From assembly GCA_030706745.1 (NCBI GenBank), contig JAUZNX010000013.1, positions 1 through 64,000 of the forward strand: a stretch of 64,000 nucleotides of DNA, written 5' to 3'. The translations under genes and the position numbers were made by a program. The number at the start of each line of letters is the position of its first letter. Within the stretch, counting starts at the first letter, position 1. The notes under the pieces were generated by a model, which ran no database searches, was not told where the DNA came from, and saw only the letters and a program-made list of their open reading frames with translations. Origin of the DNA: Bacteroidota bacterium (GTDB lineage Bacteria > Bacteroidota > Ignavibacteria > Palsa-1295). Shown in pieces: positions 33,869 through 42,743 of this stretch.

Positions 33869-35275
33869 TTATCTATCCACGATTGCTGCCATCAATTCCG
33901 CTTCGGCAACGACTTGCCCTTCAACTTTTGCGATGCCGGACATGACAAATGTTTTGCCTCGGTTCCGCAGCATTGTGAGCTCAAAAATTAATTGATCGCC
34001 GGGAGTAACAGGCTTGCGAAATTTTGCCTTGTCAATTGCCATGAAAAGAATCAGCTTCTTCTCCGGATCGGCAATCGCATTCAGGAGAAGCATCCCACCT
34101 GTTTGAGCCATTGCCTCAAGGATGAGTACTCCGGGCATTACTGGTTTGCCGGGGAAATGACCCATGAAGAACGGCTCATTATAGGTCACGTTCTTTAGTC
34201 CTACGATCTGCTCGTGCCCTTGTGTGATATCCATCGATAGAATCCGATCAACGAGCAACATCGGGTATCGATGGGGCATGATCCGCTCTATTGCGGTAAT
34301 GTCAAACACATAGCCGTTCCTTGCGGAAGGATTGTACTTCTGCACAAGCGCCTTCTTTTCGTATAATTTCCGAAGTTTACGCGCAAATTCGACGTTGGAC
34401 GCGTGACCGGGTCGGGCAGCGAGGATCTGCGCCTGGAGTGGTGCTCCTGCTAATGCTAGATCGCCCAGAAGGTCCAACAACTTATGCCTGGCGGGCTCAT
34501 TCTTATAGTGAAGTTGCTTATCGTTGAGCATGCCATTTGATCCCAGGATCACGCTATCTCGAATACCAAGCCGCGTACTCAGCGCCCGAAGTGCCTCTGC
34601 GTCCAGCTCCCGATCGACAATTACGATCGCATTGTCGACATTCCCGCCTTTTATGAGCCCCTGCTCATAAAGCATTTCCACCTCATGGAGGAAGCAGAAT
34701 GTCCGCGCTTTCGCAAATTCGGTCACAAATTCCCGCTCCAGCGAGAAGAGGCCAGTGTGCTGACTCCCGAGAACCGGGTTATTATAGTCGATCATCACCG
34801 TTACGCGATAATCATCCGGCAGAGGCAGCGCGACGATTTCTACTTGGGCTGCCTCATTACGAAATGAGACAGTCTCATCAACGACAAGATACTTTCGCGG
34901 CGCTGTTTGTTCCGTAAATCCTGCCCGAAGCAGGGCCTCGACGTAGGGCTCGGCACTCCCATCGCCGATCGGTGGCTCGTTCGCTGTCAGTTCAATTCGA
35001 ATGTTGTCGATTTCCAGACCGACGACCGCCGCGAGAACGTGTTCAACTGTATGGACGCTTGCGTTATTGTGCGTCAGCGTCGTCCCACGCGAAATATCGG
35101 AAACATAATCGACGAGTGCCGGAATCTCAGGTTTTCCGGGCAGGTCGCTCCTCACAAAGCGGATGCCGTAGCCCTCCGGGGCCGGATGGAATTCGATCGA
35201 GCTGGTATTTCCGGTATGAAGCCCGATTCCTTCGAATTTGGAGACGTGTGAAATTGTCCGTTCGTTAGCGCGCAT
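33869..35275 (-). CDS. lpxC/fabZ: Bifunctional LpxC deacetylase / FabZ dehydratase
   Basis: A 468-residue fusion. Residues 1 to about 310 are LpxC, the zinc deacetylase committing UDP-3-O-acyl-GlcNAc to lipid [10 protein letters not shown], the zinc His in [18 protein letters not shown] (about 78), the GGNVDNAIV loop, and [12 protein letters not shown] with the second His and Asp. Residues about 325-468 are FabZ, the 3-hydroxyacyl-ACP dehydratase of fatty acid synthesis: [14 protein letters not shown] with catalytic His, and [20 protein letters not shown] with catalytic Glu. The fusion is characteristic of Bacteroidota/Chlorobiota and supports the phylum assignment. It couples acyl-chain supply to lipid A. 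The promoter must lie in the 97-base divergent gap to the oxidoreductase; a TTATAC hexamer sits just before the start. Confidence 0.97.
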   Translation of the reverse strand: MRANERTISHVSKFEGIGLHTGNTSSIEFHPAPEGYGIRFVRSDLPGKPEIPALVDYVSDISRGTTLTHNNASVHTVEHVLAAVVGLEIDNIRIELTANEPPIGDGSAEPYVEALLRAGFTEQTAPRKYLVVDETVSFRNEAAQVEIVALPLPDDYRVTVMIDYNNPVLGSQHTGLFSLEREFVTEFAKARTFCFLHEVEMLYEQGLIKGGNVDNAIVIVDRELDAEALRALSTRLGIRDSVILGSNGMLNDKQLHYKNEPARHKLLDLLGDLALAGAPLQAQILAARPGHASNVEFARKLRKLYEKKALVQKYNPSARNGYVFDITAIERIMPHRYPMLLVDRILSMDITQGHEQIVGLKNVTYNEPFFMGHFPGKPVMPGVLILEAMAQTGGMLLLNAIADPEKKLILFMAIDKAKFRKPVTPGDQLIFELTMLRNRGKTFVMSGIAKVEGQVVAEAELMAAIVDR

Positions 35276-35359
35276 TCCGTATAATGAGTGGATGGGTTGG
35301 CATCCCGGTGCAAAAACACCAGCAAAACGGAATAAGTCCTATGGCTCTCACAAAGTCCG

Positions 35360-35367
35360 TAATTTTG
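35360..35367 (+). promoter_or_regulatory. TAnnTTTG promoter element (TAATTTTG)
   Basis: An exact TAnnTTTG match whose last G is five bases before the ATG of the oxidoreductase gene. It implies a leaderless or near-leaderless mRNA. No convincing -33 TTG is seen. Confidence 0.55.
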
Positions 35368-35372
35368 TTGAG

Positions 35373-36356
35373 ATGACCGATCATCCTATCACGCCTTCTA
35401 TTGCAATTCTCGGCTGCGGCCTGATCGGTGAAACCCATGCCCGTATTCTGGCCCAGTTGGGTTCGCCACCGACATTCTTTGTAGATAGCGATATTCAGCG
35501 GGCCAAACGGCTCGCCGAAGAATTCTCAGCACGGGCCTCGTCTGATCCAATCGATCCCATTCGGGACAACGCGATCGACGCAGTCTATATCTGCACCTAC
35601 CATGATACCCACGCACCGCTGGCGATTGAAGCGGCTCGGCAAGGAAAGCAGATCTTTCTTGAGAAACCGATGGCTATTACGGCGAGTGATTGTCACGCGA
35701 TTTTGGATGCGGTACAACGGCATCGTGTCAGATGCATGAGCGGCTTCAAACTGCATTACTACTCACTAGCACAGACTGCGAAACAACTGATTGGTCAACC
35801 GCTTGCGCTCAGTGCGCAAGTATTCGACCATCGCTGGCCCGACAAGAGCTGGGCGAACGATCCAGTGCGTGGCGGAGGAAATGTCCTTTCACAGGGTTGC
35901 CACGCCATTGAGTTGCTCTGCTATCTTGCTGGTTCGCGCCCGATCCGCATTTATGCCGAAGGTGGCAATCTCCATCATTCCACCCTTTATCTTGTTGATT
36001 CTATGGCAGCAACGCTAGCTTTCGAGAATGGCGCGATTGCGACTTTGCTCATCGGGGATTTGGGGGAGACGCCTCGCAATGGCAAGTTCTCATTTCAGGC
36101 AATGAACGGCTCGAAATCGGTACATCTCTATGATCGATTGACCCGCCTTAGCTATTTCAATAGCGAATTTGAGGAAGTGTTCTCGGGCGATGAGGATGGA
36201 TTCCTGAACGAGAACCGAGAATTTCTCGCCGCTTTGACCGAAGGGCGACAACCGGAGACGACCGAAATTGATGGCGCCCGCGCAACAATGATCCTCCTTG
36301 CCGGAATCGAGTCTCTTCGCACCCAAGAGCCCCAATCACTTGGAGGATTGCCATGA
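35373..36356 (+). CDS. Gfo/Idh/MocA-family NAD(P)-dependent oxidoreductase
   Basis: A 327-residue sugar-dehydrogenase-like enzyme. The Rossmann nucleotide-binding loop is IAILGCGLIGETHARIL (about 11-27). DAVYICTYHDTHAPLAIEAARQ and the catalytic-lysine motif IFLEKPMAIT (about 100) follow, then the C-terminal alpha/beta domain with GGGNVLSQGCHAIELLCYLAG, where the His is the usual active-site residue. Members oxidise or reduce sugars, inositols or amino sugars using NAD(P); the substrate here is unknown. An in-frame start at 35238 would add 45 residues overlapping the divergent lpxC; ATG 35373 is preferred because a TAATTTTG box lies just upstream and the Rossmann motif begins where expected. 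The gene overlaps the next by ATGA. Confidence 0.92.
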   Translation: MTDHPITPSIAILGCGLIGETHARILAQLGSPPTFFVDSDIQRAKRLAEEFSARASSDPIDPIRDNAIDAVYICTYHDTHAPLAIEAARQGKQIFLEKPMAITASDCHAILDAVQRHRVRCMSGFKLHYYSLAQTAKQLIGQPLALSAQVFDHRWPDKSWANDPVRGGGNVLSQGCHAIELLCYLAGSRPIRIYAEGGNLHHSTLYLVDSMAATLAFENGAIATLLIGDLGETPRNGKFSFQAMNGSKSVHLYDRLTRLSYFNSEFEEVFSGDEDGFLNENREFLAALTEGRQPETTEIDGARATMILLAGIESLRTQEPQSLGGLP

Positions 36357-39073
36357 GTCCAAAACACAAGCCGGGCGAATGGCGGGACTATCGACGGGAT
36401 GATACACGAAGCGGCCATCAGCCACTTGCGGGGCATCCAGGTGCGACGCTCAGCCCGCGCTGGTCCTATCGCCTTGGTGGCAGTTATCAAGAAATAGAGT
36501 TGATACCAGATGGCTCGGGAGATATGTTGCTGGCGGATGGCGGTGGAATCCAACGCATGGACCCGGGCGGAAACGAGCGATGGAAGACGAAACCGTTTGG
36601 TGCGCATTGGATCAGTGGTGTTTTCGATCTCGATGGGGATGGACGTCTAGAGATAGTGACGACGAATGGGCACGAAGTCATTATCATCTCGGCTCTTGAT
36701 GGCTCGTTCTTGTTCCGTCACTATATCGGTCCACCATTTTCGAATGGGACCTATGGGGGAATGTTTCAAATACATTCCTTCGCGAACTCAATTAGCAGAG
36801 GGGCAGATGGTGCGATGCAAATCATCATCCCGTGCTTCTCGCAGAAGGAAGTCTTAGTCTACGATTGCTCTGATGGTGCCGAGCGGACGCGTGTGCTGCA
36901 TCGTCTTTGGATGGATGATAGTTACCATCCATCGATCGCCATTGGCGATGTCAACGGAGATGGCGCGGATGAAATTGTGATTGCCAGAATTGGTGGCATA
37001 TACGTCTTCGATCCTGCGAACGGGCAGTTAATTTCACAAACGCAATGGACTTCTGACACTGAACGTCGGCGCAACTATGGACATTTTGAACTTTGCGATA
37101 TCGATGGTGATGGCGCACTTGAAGCAGTGATCCTGAGTGATATGGTATCGCGCCACGTTGCCGTTTTGGATAATGATGGCGCGGGTAACTTCCAGCCACT
37201 CTGGGATCGATTCATTGAACATATTTACCCTTCGGATTCCACGGATCTCCGCTATACGTCGAACTCGATTCGCGATTTCGATGGAGATGGGAACCTTGAG
37301 ATTGCGGTCAGTATATTCAATGAGCACCAAGATCTTCGTTGGCATACGGAGATCTTGCGAGCCAGGACAGGGGAGTGCATCTCGGATCTGCCGAATCAAT
37401 ACCTCCGAGGTGTGCAGGATGTTAACAATGATGGGTTCTACGAACTGTGCTTGAGCCGTGAGGCAACAGTCAATCCACTCGCCAACTCTGAACTATCGGT
37501 CTACTCTGTCAAGAACGATAGTACGGTATGGAGTTTGGAAAATGCCTCCTTCGCTGAGCGGACCGTCCATCTTCAGCCGCACGCCTCGGAGTTCAAGCCC
37601 GATGTCTTCGCGTCGCAAGAAATCCAGCGAGGAAAGTTTTTGGAGCGAGAAGGAATCTTCCTGCAAACAGAATCTGGACTGTGTTTGCTAGATCGATCTC
37701 TTACGCTGCATACGATCGGATTCGAGTCCAGTATCCCGTACCGCGTTGCCCATGTTGCGAACGATCGTGTGCTTATCACAACATCCAACGGAGATGTCAC
37801 ATCCATTACTCGTCATGGTATTGAGTATGTACGTTCTTGCGGATATCATCTGACTCCTGAAGCACATGCTGCTGCGAGACCTGGTAGTACCGCAACCGTA
37901 TTTGAGAATGGTGAGGACCGCTATCTCGCCGTGCCAGACTTTGCGAATCGTATTCACATGCTCGTAGCGGATGGCAAGATGGTGCACAAAATCGAAGGCC
38001 ACTCCAGGATTGGTTATGATGGCGTGTTTCATGCTGTGAGCATGATCGAGACAAAGGGAGGTCCGATGCTGGTGGTCGTTGATGATCGCGGATTAGATCA
38101 CGCACGCCTTTCACTGTATTCCATGCATGGCGAGCGCGTTCGGTCCTTCGATTTTCCTGATCTGCCAGCCAGCATTATAGGTTCGCGTGTCGGTTGTTAC
38201 GATTGGCTCGGATTCGAGCACTCGCGTGGCGAAGCACTATTCGCAAGCTTTTATCGCTCGCGTTCCATGAACACCGAATGCTCGCTCGCGTTTTTGATCG
38301 CAACGGGCGAAGTTCTCTGGCGGAAAGACCGCATTGGAATTGGCGAGTATGGACGTGGCGTGGGGCCATGGGGTACAGCCGCACTTCTCCTTAAGGATCG
38401 GCGATCCATCGCGGTATTCTGCGCAAAAGATTCGCTCTGCCGTCTTGATCTCGAAACCGGTGAATTGCTCAGCGTACCAAAGCTGCTTACGGACTACACT
38501 GCAGAGGTATTGAAATCGGAGCAATTGCTGAAAGCGCAGAATCTCACGACCCAGTCCTCAATTGATGACCCGTTCACGGCGTATGGCTCGCCGACGCTTA
38601 TTGGCGATGATCTGGTTATTTCAGGTGCATTTGGTGGGTTTGGAGTCATCCAAAAATCAAGTCAGGCTCGGTGGTGGAAACGAGCGCCGTTCGGTGATAT
38701 TCTTTATCGACTCCCTGGCATTGGTGATGTTGATGGTGATGGTCAACTCGAGTTTGCACAGGCCCATGGCGATGGATGCGTTCGCATCTATGATTACACG
38801 ACTGGAGTGGAACGAACATGCGTGGATCTCCAAGCAACGGCTACCGACATTCTCACCGTTGACTTCGATGGCGATGGAAGGGAAGAATTTGTGTTTGGTA
38901 CAAACGACGGCCGGCTGATCGCGGTCGGCTGGACCGGCAATGAGATTGCGGTTAAGTCCGTTTATGATTCTGGCGTCGCGATGGGCTCGCCCATTGCTGC
39001 CGATCTCGATGGGGACGGGGCGTCCGAGATTTACGTCGTCTCCGCCGATGGTCTATTAACTTGTTTTGGATAA
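36353..39073 (+). CDS. FG-GAP/VCBS-repeat beta-propeller protein without a visible signal peptide
   Basis: A 906-residue protein of repeated FG-GAP-like blades. At least eight calcium-loop motifs of the form DxDGDGxxE are visible (DLDGDGRLE, DVNGDGADE, DIDGDGALE, DFDGDGNLE, DVNNDGFYE, DVDGDGQLE, DFDGDGREE, DLDGDGASE), with PQQ-propeller-like strands between (GIYVFDPANGQLI, GELLSVPKLL). The N-terminus MSPKHKPGEWRDYRRDDTRS is charged and has no hydrophobic segment, unlike most FG-GAP proteins, which are secreted. The start is fixed by the ATGA overlap with the oxidoreductase stop, and the nitrilase starts four bases after this stop. It may be a cytoplasmic binding or scaffold protein, or exported by another route; the function is unknown. 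Confidence 0.8.
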   Translation: MSPKHKPGEWRDYRRDDTRSGHQPLAGHPGATLSPRWSYRLGGSYQEIELIPDGSGDMLLADGGGIQRMDPGGNERWKTKPFGAHWISGVFDLDGDGRLEIVTTNGHEVIIISALDGSFLFRHYIGPPFSNGTYGGMFQIHSFANSISRGADGAMQIIIPCFSQKEVLVYDCSDGAERTRVLHRLWMDDSYHPSIAIGDVNGDGADEIVIARIGGIYVFDPANGQLISQTQWTSDTERRRNYGHFELCDIDGDGALEAVILSDMVSRHVAVLDNDGAGNFQPLWDRFIEHIYPSDSTDLRYTSNSIRDFDGDGNLEIAVSIFNEHQDLRWHTEILRARTGECISDLPNQYLRGVQDVNNDGFYELCLSREATVNPLANSELSVYSVKNDSTVWSLENASFAERTVHLQPHASEFKPDVFASQEIQRGKFLEREGIFLQTESGLCLLDRSLTLHTIGFESSIPYRVAHVANDRVLITTSNGDVTSITRHGIEYVRSCGYHLTPEAHAAARPGSTATVFENGEDRYLAVPDFANRIHMLVADGKMVHKIEGHSRIGYDGVFHAVSMIETKGGPMLVVVDDRGLDHARLSLYSMHGERVRSFDFPDLPASIIGSRVGCYDWLGFEHSRGEALFASFYRSRSMNTECSLAFLIATGEVLWRKDRIGIGEYGRGVGPWGTAALLLKDRRSIAVFCAKDSLCRLDLETGELLSVPKLLTDYTAEVLKSEQLLKAQNLTTQSSIDDPFTAYGSPTLIGDDLVISGAFGGFGVIQKSSQARWWKRAPFGDILYRLPGIGDVDGDGQLEFAQAHGDGCVRIYDYTTGVERTCVDLQATATDILTVDFDGDGREEFVFGTNDGRLIAVGWTGNEIAVKSVYDSGVAMGSPIAADLDGDGASEIYVVSADGLLTCFG

Positions 39074-39077
39074 CGTG

Positions 39078-39965
39078 ATGCCAAAGGTACGTGTAGCGAC
39101 AGTCTCATTTCTCATGGAGGATACTCCGCATACCGTCGAGATGAATCTCGAACGGGCGCGCATGTACATTCGCGATGCGAGTGAACAAAAGGCGGACATT
39201 GTTTGCCTGCCGGAGACAGTGACAACTAATGGTTTGGCGAATCCGATTGACTCGGCCAAATACTCCGATGCCTGGATGGATTATTTCGCGGATGCCGCAA
39301 AGAAGTATGGAATTGCAGTCATCGCTCCGTTCTTTGTGCGCGACATCACGGCGGTTTACAATCAGGCGACGGTATTCAATCGAGATGGTAGCTGTGTCGA
39401 TCATTATCGAAAGCTTCAGCCGACCGGAATCGAAGCAAAGTCTGTCACACCGGGCTGGGAATTCCCTATTATCGATCTTGGCTTCGCGAAGATTACGGTC
39501 ATGATTTGCATGGATATTTACTTCCCCGAGATCGCGCGAATCTATGCTATGAAGGGCGCTGAGTTGTTGTTTTGGCCAACGACGACGCATGGCCCAACGC
39601 AAAGCGGTCTCGAAGCACAGTTGCGATCGCGGGCAATCGACAACTCCATGTGGATTGTCGAATCGAACCTGGCGGGTCATCAGCCGTATGCGCCCTATGA
39701 TGGTCGCTTCTATCCTGGCAATGCGCGTGTCATGGATTTCAATGGCGATATTATTGCGGAGACCGGTCGCCGCGCCGGACTTGCGGTCTGCGATATCGAT
39801 CTCGATGAGCGCCGCACCACTTCGCAAGTCCTGCTCATCCATGAACCAGACGATACGCGGGCCGATCTCGAATCGCTTGCCCGGATGGACCTCTATGCAA
39901 AGGAATACTCTGCGATTGCTGCGCGGCAGAATCGCTACTATGACATGCTGCGACCGAAGCGCTAG
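39078..39965 (+). CDS. Carbon-nitrogen hydrolase (nitrilase superfamily)
   Basis: A 295-residue nitrilase-superfamily amidase. The catalytic triad is intact: Glu in DIVCLPETVT (about 45), Lys in HYRKLQPTG (about 118) and Cys in TVMICMDIYFPEIARI (about 152). The superfamily hydrolyses amides, carbamoyl groups or nitriles in the cytoplasm; the substrate cannot be read. ATG 39078 is four bases after the propeller stop; the GTG directly before it is possible. As third gene of the operon it probably acts on the same compound class as the oxidoreductase, for example release of ammonia or an acyl group from an amidated sugar or amino acid. That link is inferred from context only. It ends convergently with the small membrane protein, overlapping by four bases. 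Confidence 0.9.
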   Translation: MPKVRVATVSFLMEDTPHTVEMNLERARMYIRDASEQKADIVCLPETVTTNGLANPIDSAKYSDAWMDYFADAAKKYGIAVIAPFFVRDITAVYNQATVFNRDGSCVDHYRKLQPTGIEAKSVTPGWEFPIIDLGFAKITVMICMDIYFPEIARIYAMKGAELLFWPTTTHGPTQSGLEAQLRSRAIDNSMWIVESNLAGHQPYAPYDGRFYPGNARVMDFNGDIIAETGRRAGLAVCDIDLDERRTTSQVLLIHEPDDTRADLESLARMDLYAKEYSAIAARQNRYYDMLRPKR

Positions 39966-40126
39966 ACTCGCAATCGCGTCCAGGTCTGCTCGGCAAAAAG
40001 CAGCCCAATGCGAAGGGCGCCGAGCCGAATCGGGAAATTGAATAGATGCTGGGTGAGGTCAAAGCCCAGAAGGGCAAGGACCGCAACGAGCGCCCAGAGA
40101 TGCCAGTGCTTTAGGATTTTTGCCAT
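39962..40126 (-). CDS. Small membrane protein, 54 residues
   Basis: A short frame reads MAKILKHWHLWALVAVLALL and continues through a hydrophobic helix, then FPIRLGALRIGLLFAEQTW and a basic end TRLRV. It begins eight bases after the stop of the metallophosphoesterase on the same strand, so it is probably co-transcribed. A basic start, a helix near residues 8-24 and a second amphipathic stretch are consistent with a real inner-membrane peptide. There is no recognisable family. It overlaps the nitrilase stop codon region tail to tail. Confidence is moderate because of the length. Confidence 0.5.
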   Translation of the reverse strand: MAKILKHWHLWALVAVLALLGFDLTQHLFNFPIRLGALRIGLLFAEQTWTRLRV

Positions 40127-40134
40127 ATCCCAAT

Positions 40135-41076
40135 CTATACTGTCGCAATTACGCGAGCATTATCCTGTGGTGATTCTATTATGCTTTCTCGCTTCAACTT
40201 TGATACCGTTACGCGGGAGATACTTGGTGCGCGGACCCCGAGATCAATGAGGTGATATGCGAAACCATCCTCGCGGTTAGTCGGAGAGACTGCACCTGCG
40301 CTGTTGAGACAGATTAGTCCATTCCTGTCATACTGGCCAGTAAAATGCACATGTCCATGGAGCAGGAGATTGGCCCCGATCCGCTCGAACATTCCTAGCG
40401 CTCGTCGTTTACGGTGTAACTTCAATGTTTGGAGCTCGATCGTCGAAGCCAATCCTGATGATGCCTGGCGACCCATTCGCACCAGGTCCCTGTGCCGGAA
40501 CAAGTGATGGTGCATCAGAACGATCCGGTAGCGTGCCGTCCGCCACGCATGGAAGTTGCCAAGATGATCAATACTCTGTCGATGGCCCTTCACGATCTCC
40601 CCGTTTGAGCCGAAGGGATTCCCAATGACCGAGTGCTCTGCAACGGTGTTGAGCGCCATGAAGGCAACATGCTTCAGTCGTTTCACGAACGGATAGGCAA
40701 GCCCTCCAACTGTGATCGTGTCCGCGAACAACTCCGAAAAATGCTCCTGAAAGATGGCGAGCCGTTCTCGCGTGTCACAGATACGGCAACGCTCTGGGAA
40801 TGCGAGTACATCATCGGCGAGCTGGGGACCGCCATAGATGTCGTGGTTGCCAGGGACGATGGTGAGCTTGCTCGATCGCATGATACCCAGCATTTCGAAG
40901 AGTCGGCGTGTCGTCCTGAGATCGCGCGCATCGGCGTTACTTGTCAGGTCGCCGGTAATGACGATGTGTTCCGCACCACGCCGGAGTGCGTCTTCGAGCG
41001 TTCTCCGCAATCGTGGCAAATGCTGCGGATGGTACTTCAGGTTAATGTGAGGATCGGAGAGGTGTGCAATTCGCAT
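40135..41076 (-). CDS. Metallophosphoesterase
   Basis: A 313-residue calcineurin-like phosphoesterase with the complete two-metal motif series: IAHLSDPHINL (D-x-H), VITGDLTSNAD (GD), IVPGNHDIYGG (GNHD), VLMHHHLFRHRD (H) and LLLHGHVHFTGQY (GHxH). Such enzymes hydrolyse phosphomonoesters or phosphodiesters such as cyclic nucleotides, UDP-sugars (LpxH-like) or nucleic acids. There is no signal peptide, so it is cytoplasmic. The frame is open to 41313, but the upstream part overlaps the divergent peptidase promoter and has no family similarity; ATG 41076 (or 41085) puts the first motif at the N-terminus as usual. Downstream is the 54-residue membrane protein. Confidence 0.9.
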   Translation of the reverse strand: MRIAHLSDPHINLKYHPQHLPRLRRTLEDALRRGAEHIVITGDLTSNADARDLRTTRRLFEMLGIMRSSKLTIVPGNHDIYGGPQLADDVLAFPERCRICDTRERLAIFQEHFSELFADTITVGGLAYPFVKRLKHVAFMALNTVAEHSVIGNPFGSNGEIVKGHRQSIDHLGNFHAWRTARYRIVLMHHHLFRHRDLVRMGRQASSGLASTIELQTLKLHRKRRALGMFERIGANLLLHGHVHFTGQYDRNGLICLNSAGAVSPTNREDGFAYHLIDLGVRAPSISRVTVSKLKRESIIESPQDNARVIATV

Positions 41077-41195
41077 AAATAGCATTTTGTATTCAGCTAA
41101 CGCAGGTGGTCTCGCACCCGTCGCACTGGCACGATATGGGATCGTTGCCATTGTATTATCATATTGTTTAGAGAGTCGTTGCGAGCCATTCTCCG

Positions 41196-41203
41196 TATCT
41201 TTG
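41196..41203 (+). promoter_or_regulatory. TAnnTTTG promoter element (TATCTTTG)
   Basis: An exact TAnnTTTG match ending six bases before a TTG codon in the M16 peptidase frame. The same geometry at other genes supports TTG 41210 as the start. Confidence 0.5.
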
Positions 41204-41209
41204 CAGGTA

Positions 41210-42604
41210 TTGAAACAGAAAAAGAAGCACCCAAGTCCTAAATTGCCTTCTGCTAAGGCCCGTGGCCGATTTGCTGCCAGACCGCGACGAATTGTTGCCG
41301 ATAGCAAGCGCATTGCGCCAGAAGAAATCTCCCGCGTCGATGTGCGGACAAAGACCTACATCAATGGCCTTCGCGTCGTCAGCGAGCGGGTCGAGGGCGC
41401 ATCTTCTCTGTGTGTGGGTCTTTGGGTGCGAGCCGGCTCCCGTCACGAGAGCATTCGCCAGCATGGTATCGCACACTTTATCGAGCATGTCGTTTTCAAA
41501 GGCACCGCTGGCCGGACCATGCGCGAGATCATGCGTTCAATCGAAGCCCGAGGCGGATACTTGAACGCTTTCACGACAAAGGAGCACACTTGCTTCTATA
41601 CCTGGACGCGTACCTTGCATCTCGATGAGTCGGTCTCGGTGCTTTTCGATCTGGCACTGCGGCCAAAGTTCTCCGCCGAAGACATCGAGCGCGAAAAGTC
41701 GGTAATCATAGAAGAGATCAATGGCATCGAGGACGAGCCGGACGAGATGGTCTTCGATTTGTTCGAGGAAGAGATCTTTGGCCGACACGCGCTGGCACAC
41801 CCGATTATCGGCACGCCCGAGAGCATTCAGCGCATGAATCGACAGACCCTCTCGGCGTTTCACCGCAAGCACTATCGCTCGCGCGATATTGTCATTGTTG
41901 CCAGCGGTTCACATGAGCATGATGCCCTCTTTGCAGCGATCGATCGTGCAATAAAGCATGCGCCGAAACACGTTTCCAGGCGTCTACTCGAACCGTACAG
42001 GTTTCCACGACGGCCACAATCCGAGTTGCATGTACCAAGGGCATCCGGGCAGCAGGCCCATCTTATCCTGGGAAGACGCGCACCGGGAGTAAGGAGCGAG
42101 CGCCATCTTGCTATCAGCGCGCTCATTACATTGTTGGGAGTGGGCATGAGCAGCCGACTGAATTTACGCCTGCGCGAAGAACTGGGCCTGGCTTATGATT
42201 CCGTCGCATTTTACTCGCCATTTGAAGATGCTGGAGCCGTTGGACTCTATATCGCCACTGCGATCGAGAACCGTGAGCGCTCCCTCCGGGAAATGCGCCG
42301 CATTCTTCGCGGACTCACGACCAGACCAGTTTCGAACGCCGAACTTGACCGCGCAAAAGAGCAAATGATCGGCTCGGTGGTGCTGCCAATGGAATCGATC
42401 TCTAATCGCATGATGCGTGCCGCCCAGAACGAGCTCTATTTCGGAGAGTACTACTCCGTCGAGCATGACATCCAGAAGATTTCAAATCTGCCGCTCGAAA
42501 AGGTCCGTGACGAGGTGACGCGTCTATTTACCGACGAAGACCGCTACACGCTCGTCTCGGTTGTGCCGGAAAAGGAAGAAGAGCAGGAAGAAGAGAAGGA
42601 ATAG
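41210..42604 (+). CDS. M16-family zinc metallopeptidase
   Basis: A 464-residue pitrilysin/mitochondrial-processing-peptidase-like enzyme. The inverted zinc site is HFIEH in GIAHFIEHVVFKGT, with the distal Glu in EDIEREKSVIIEEINGIEDE. The C-terminal domain has the substrate-binding REELGLAYDSVAFYSPFEDA. It cleaves small peptides or leader sequences. A basic stretch (KQKKKHPSPKLPSAKARGRF) precedes the domain; no signal peptide is seen. No ATG occurs before the catalytic domain, so a non-ATG start is needed. TTG 41210 is chosen because a TATCTTTG promoter box ends six bases before it; TTG 41201 is an alternative. The C-terminus is a run of Glu (EKEEEQEEEKE). Confidence 0.9.
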   Translation: MKQKKKHPSPKLPSAKARGRFAARPRRIVADSKRIAPEEISRVDVRTKTYINGLRVVSERVEGASSLCVGLWVRAGSRHESIRQHGIAHFIEHVVFKGTAGRTMREIMRSIEARGGYLNAFTTKEHTCFYTWTRTLHLDESVSVLFDLALRPKFSAEDIEREKSVIIEEINGIEDEPDEMVFDLFEEEIFGRHALAHPIIGTPESIQRMNRQTLSAFHRKHYRSRDIVIVASGSHEHDALFAAIDRAIKHAPKHVSRRLLEPYRFPRRPQSELHVPRASGQQAHLILGRRAPGVRSERHLAISALITLLGVGMSSRLNLRLREELGLAYDSVAFYSPFEDAGAVGLYIATAIENRERSLREMRRILRGLTTRPVSNAELDRAKEQMIGSVVLPMESISNRMMRAAQNELYFGEYYSVEHDIQKISNLPLEKVRDEVTRLFTDEDRYTLVSVVPEKEEEQEEEKE

Positions 42605-42730
42605 CCTTAGGAACATTATCTGGCCGAACTTGTCTCAAATTATGACCGGTTCGCGTGGATGAAAGTGCTTCCGACCTTGTTTATGCGCGCGCTCAAAGCA
42701 ACCTTCCGTGCGGAGAGTCCATAATCATCG

Positions 42731-42738
42731 TAAATTTG
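42731..42738 (+). promoter_or_regulatory. TAnnTTTG promoter element (TAAATTTG)
   Basis: An exact TAnnTTTG match whose last G is five bases before the ald ATG, the same geometry as at 35360. It implies a near-leaderless transcript. No -33 TTG is visible. Confidence 0.55.
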
Positions 42739-42743
42739 CACGC

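Noticed and set aside
35285-35305. GGATG...CATCC symmetry in the lpxC-oxidoreductase gap as another intercistronic palindrome
   Set aside because: Only five base pairs and in a divergent gap without a preceding stop codon; it does not match the other two copies.
39105-39842. A 245-residue open frame antisense to the nitrilase
   Set aside because: Opposite an intact catalytic triad gene; no signal peptide or domain of its own.
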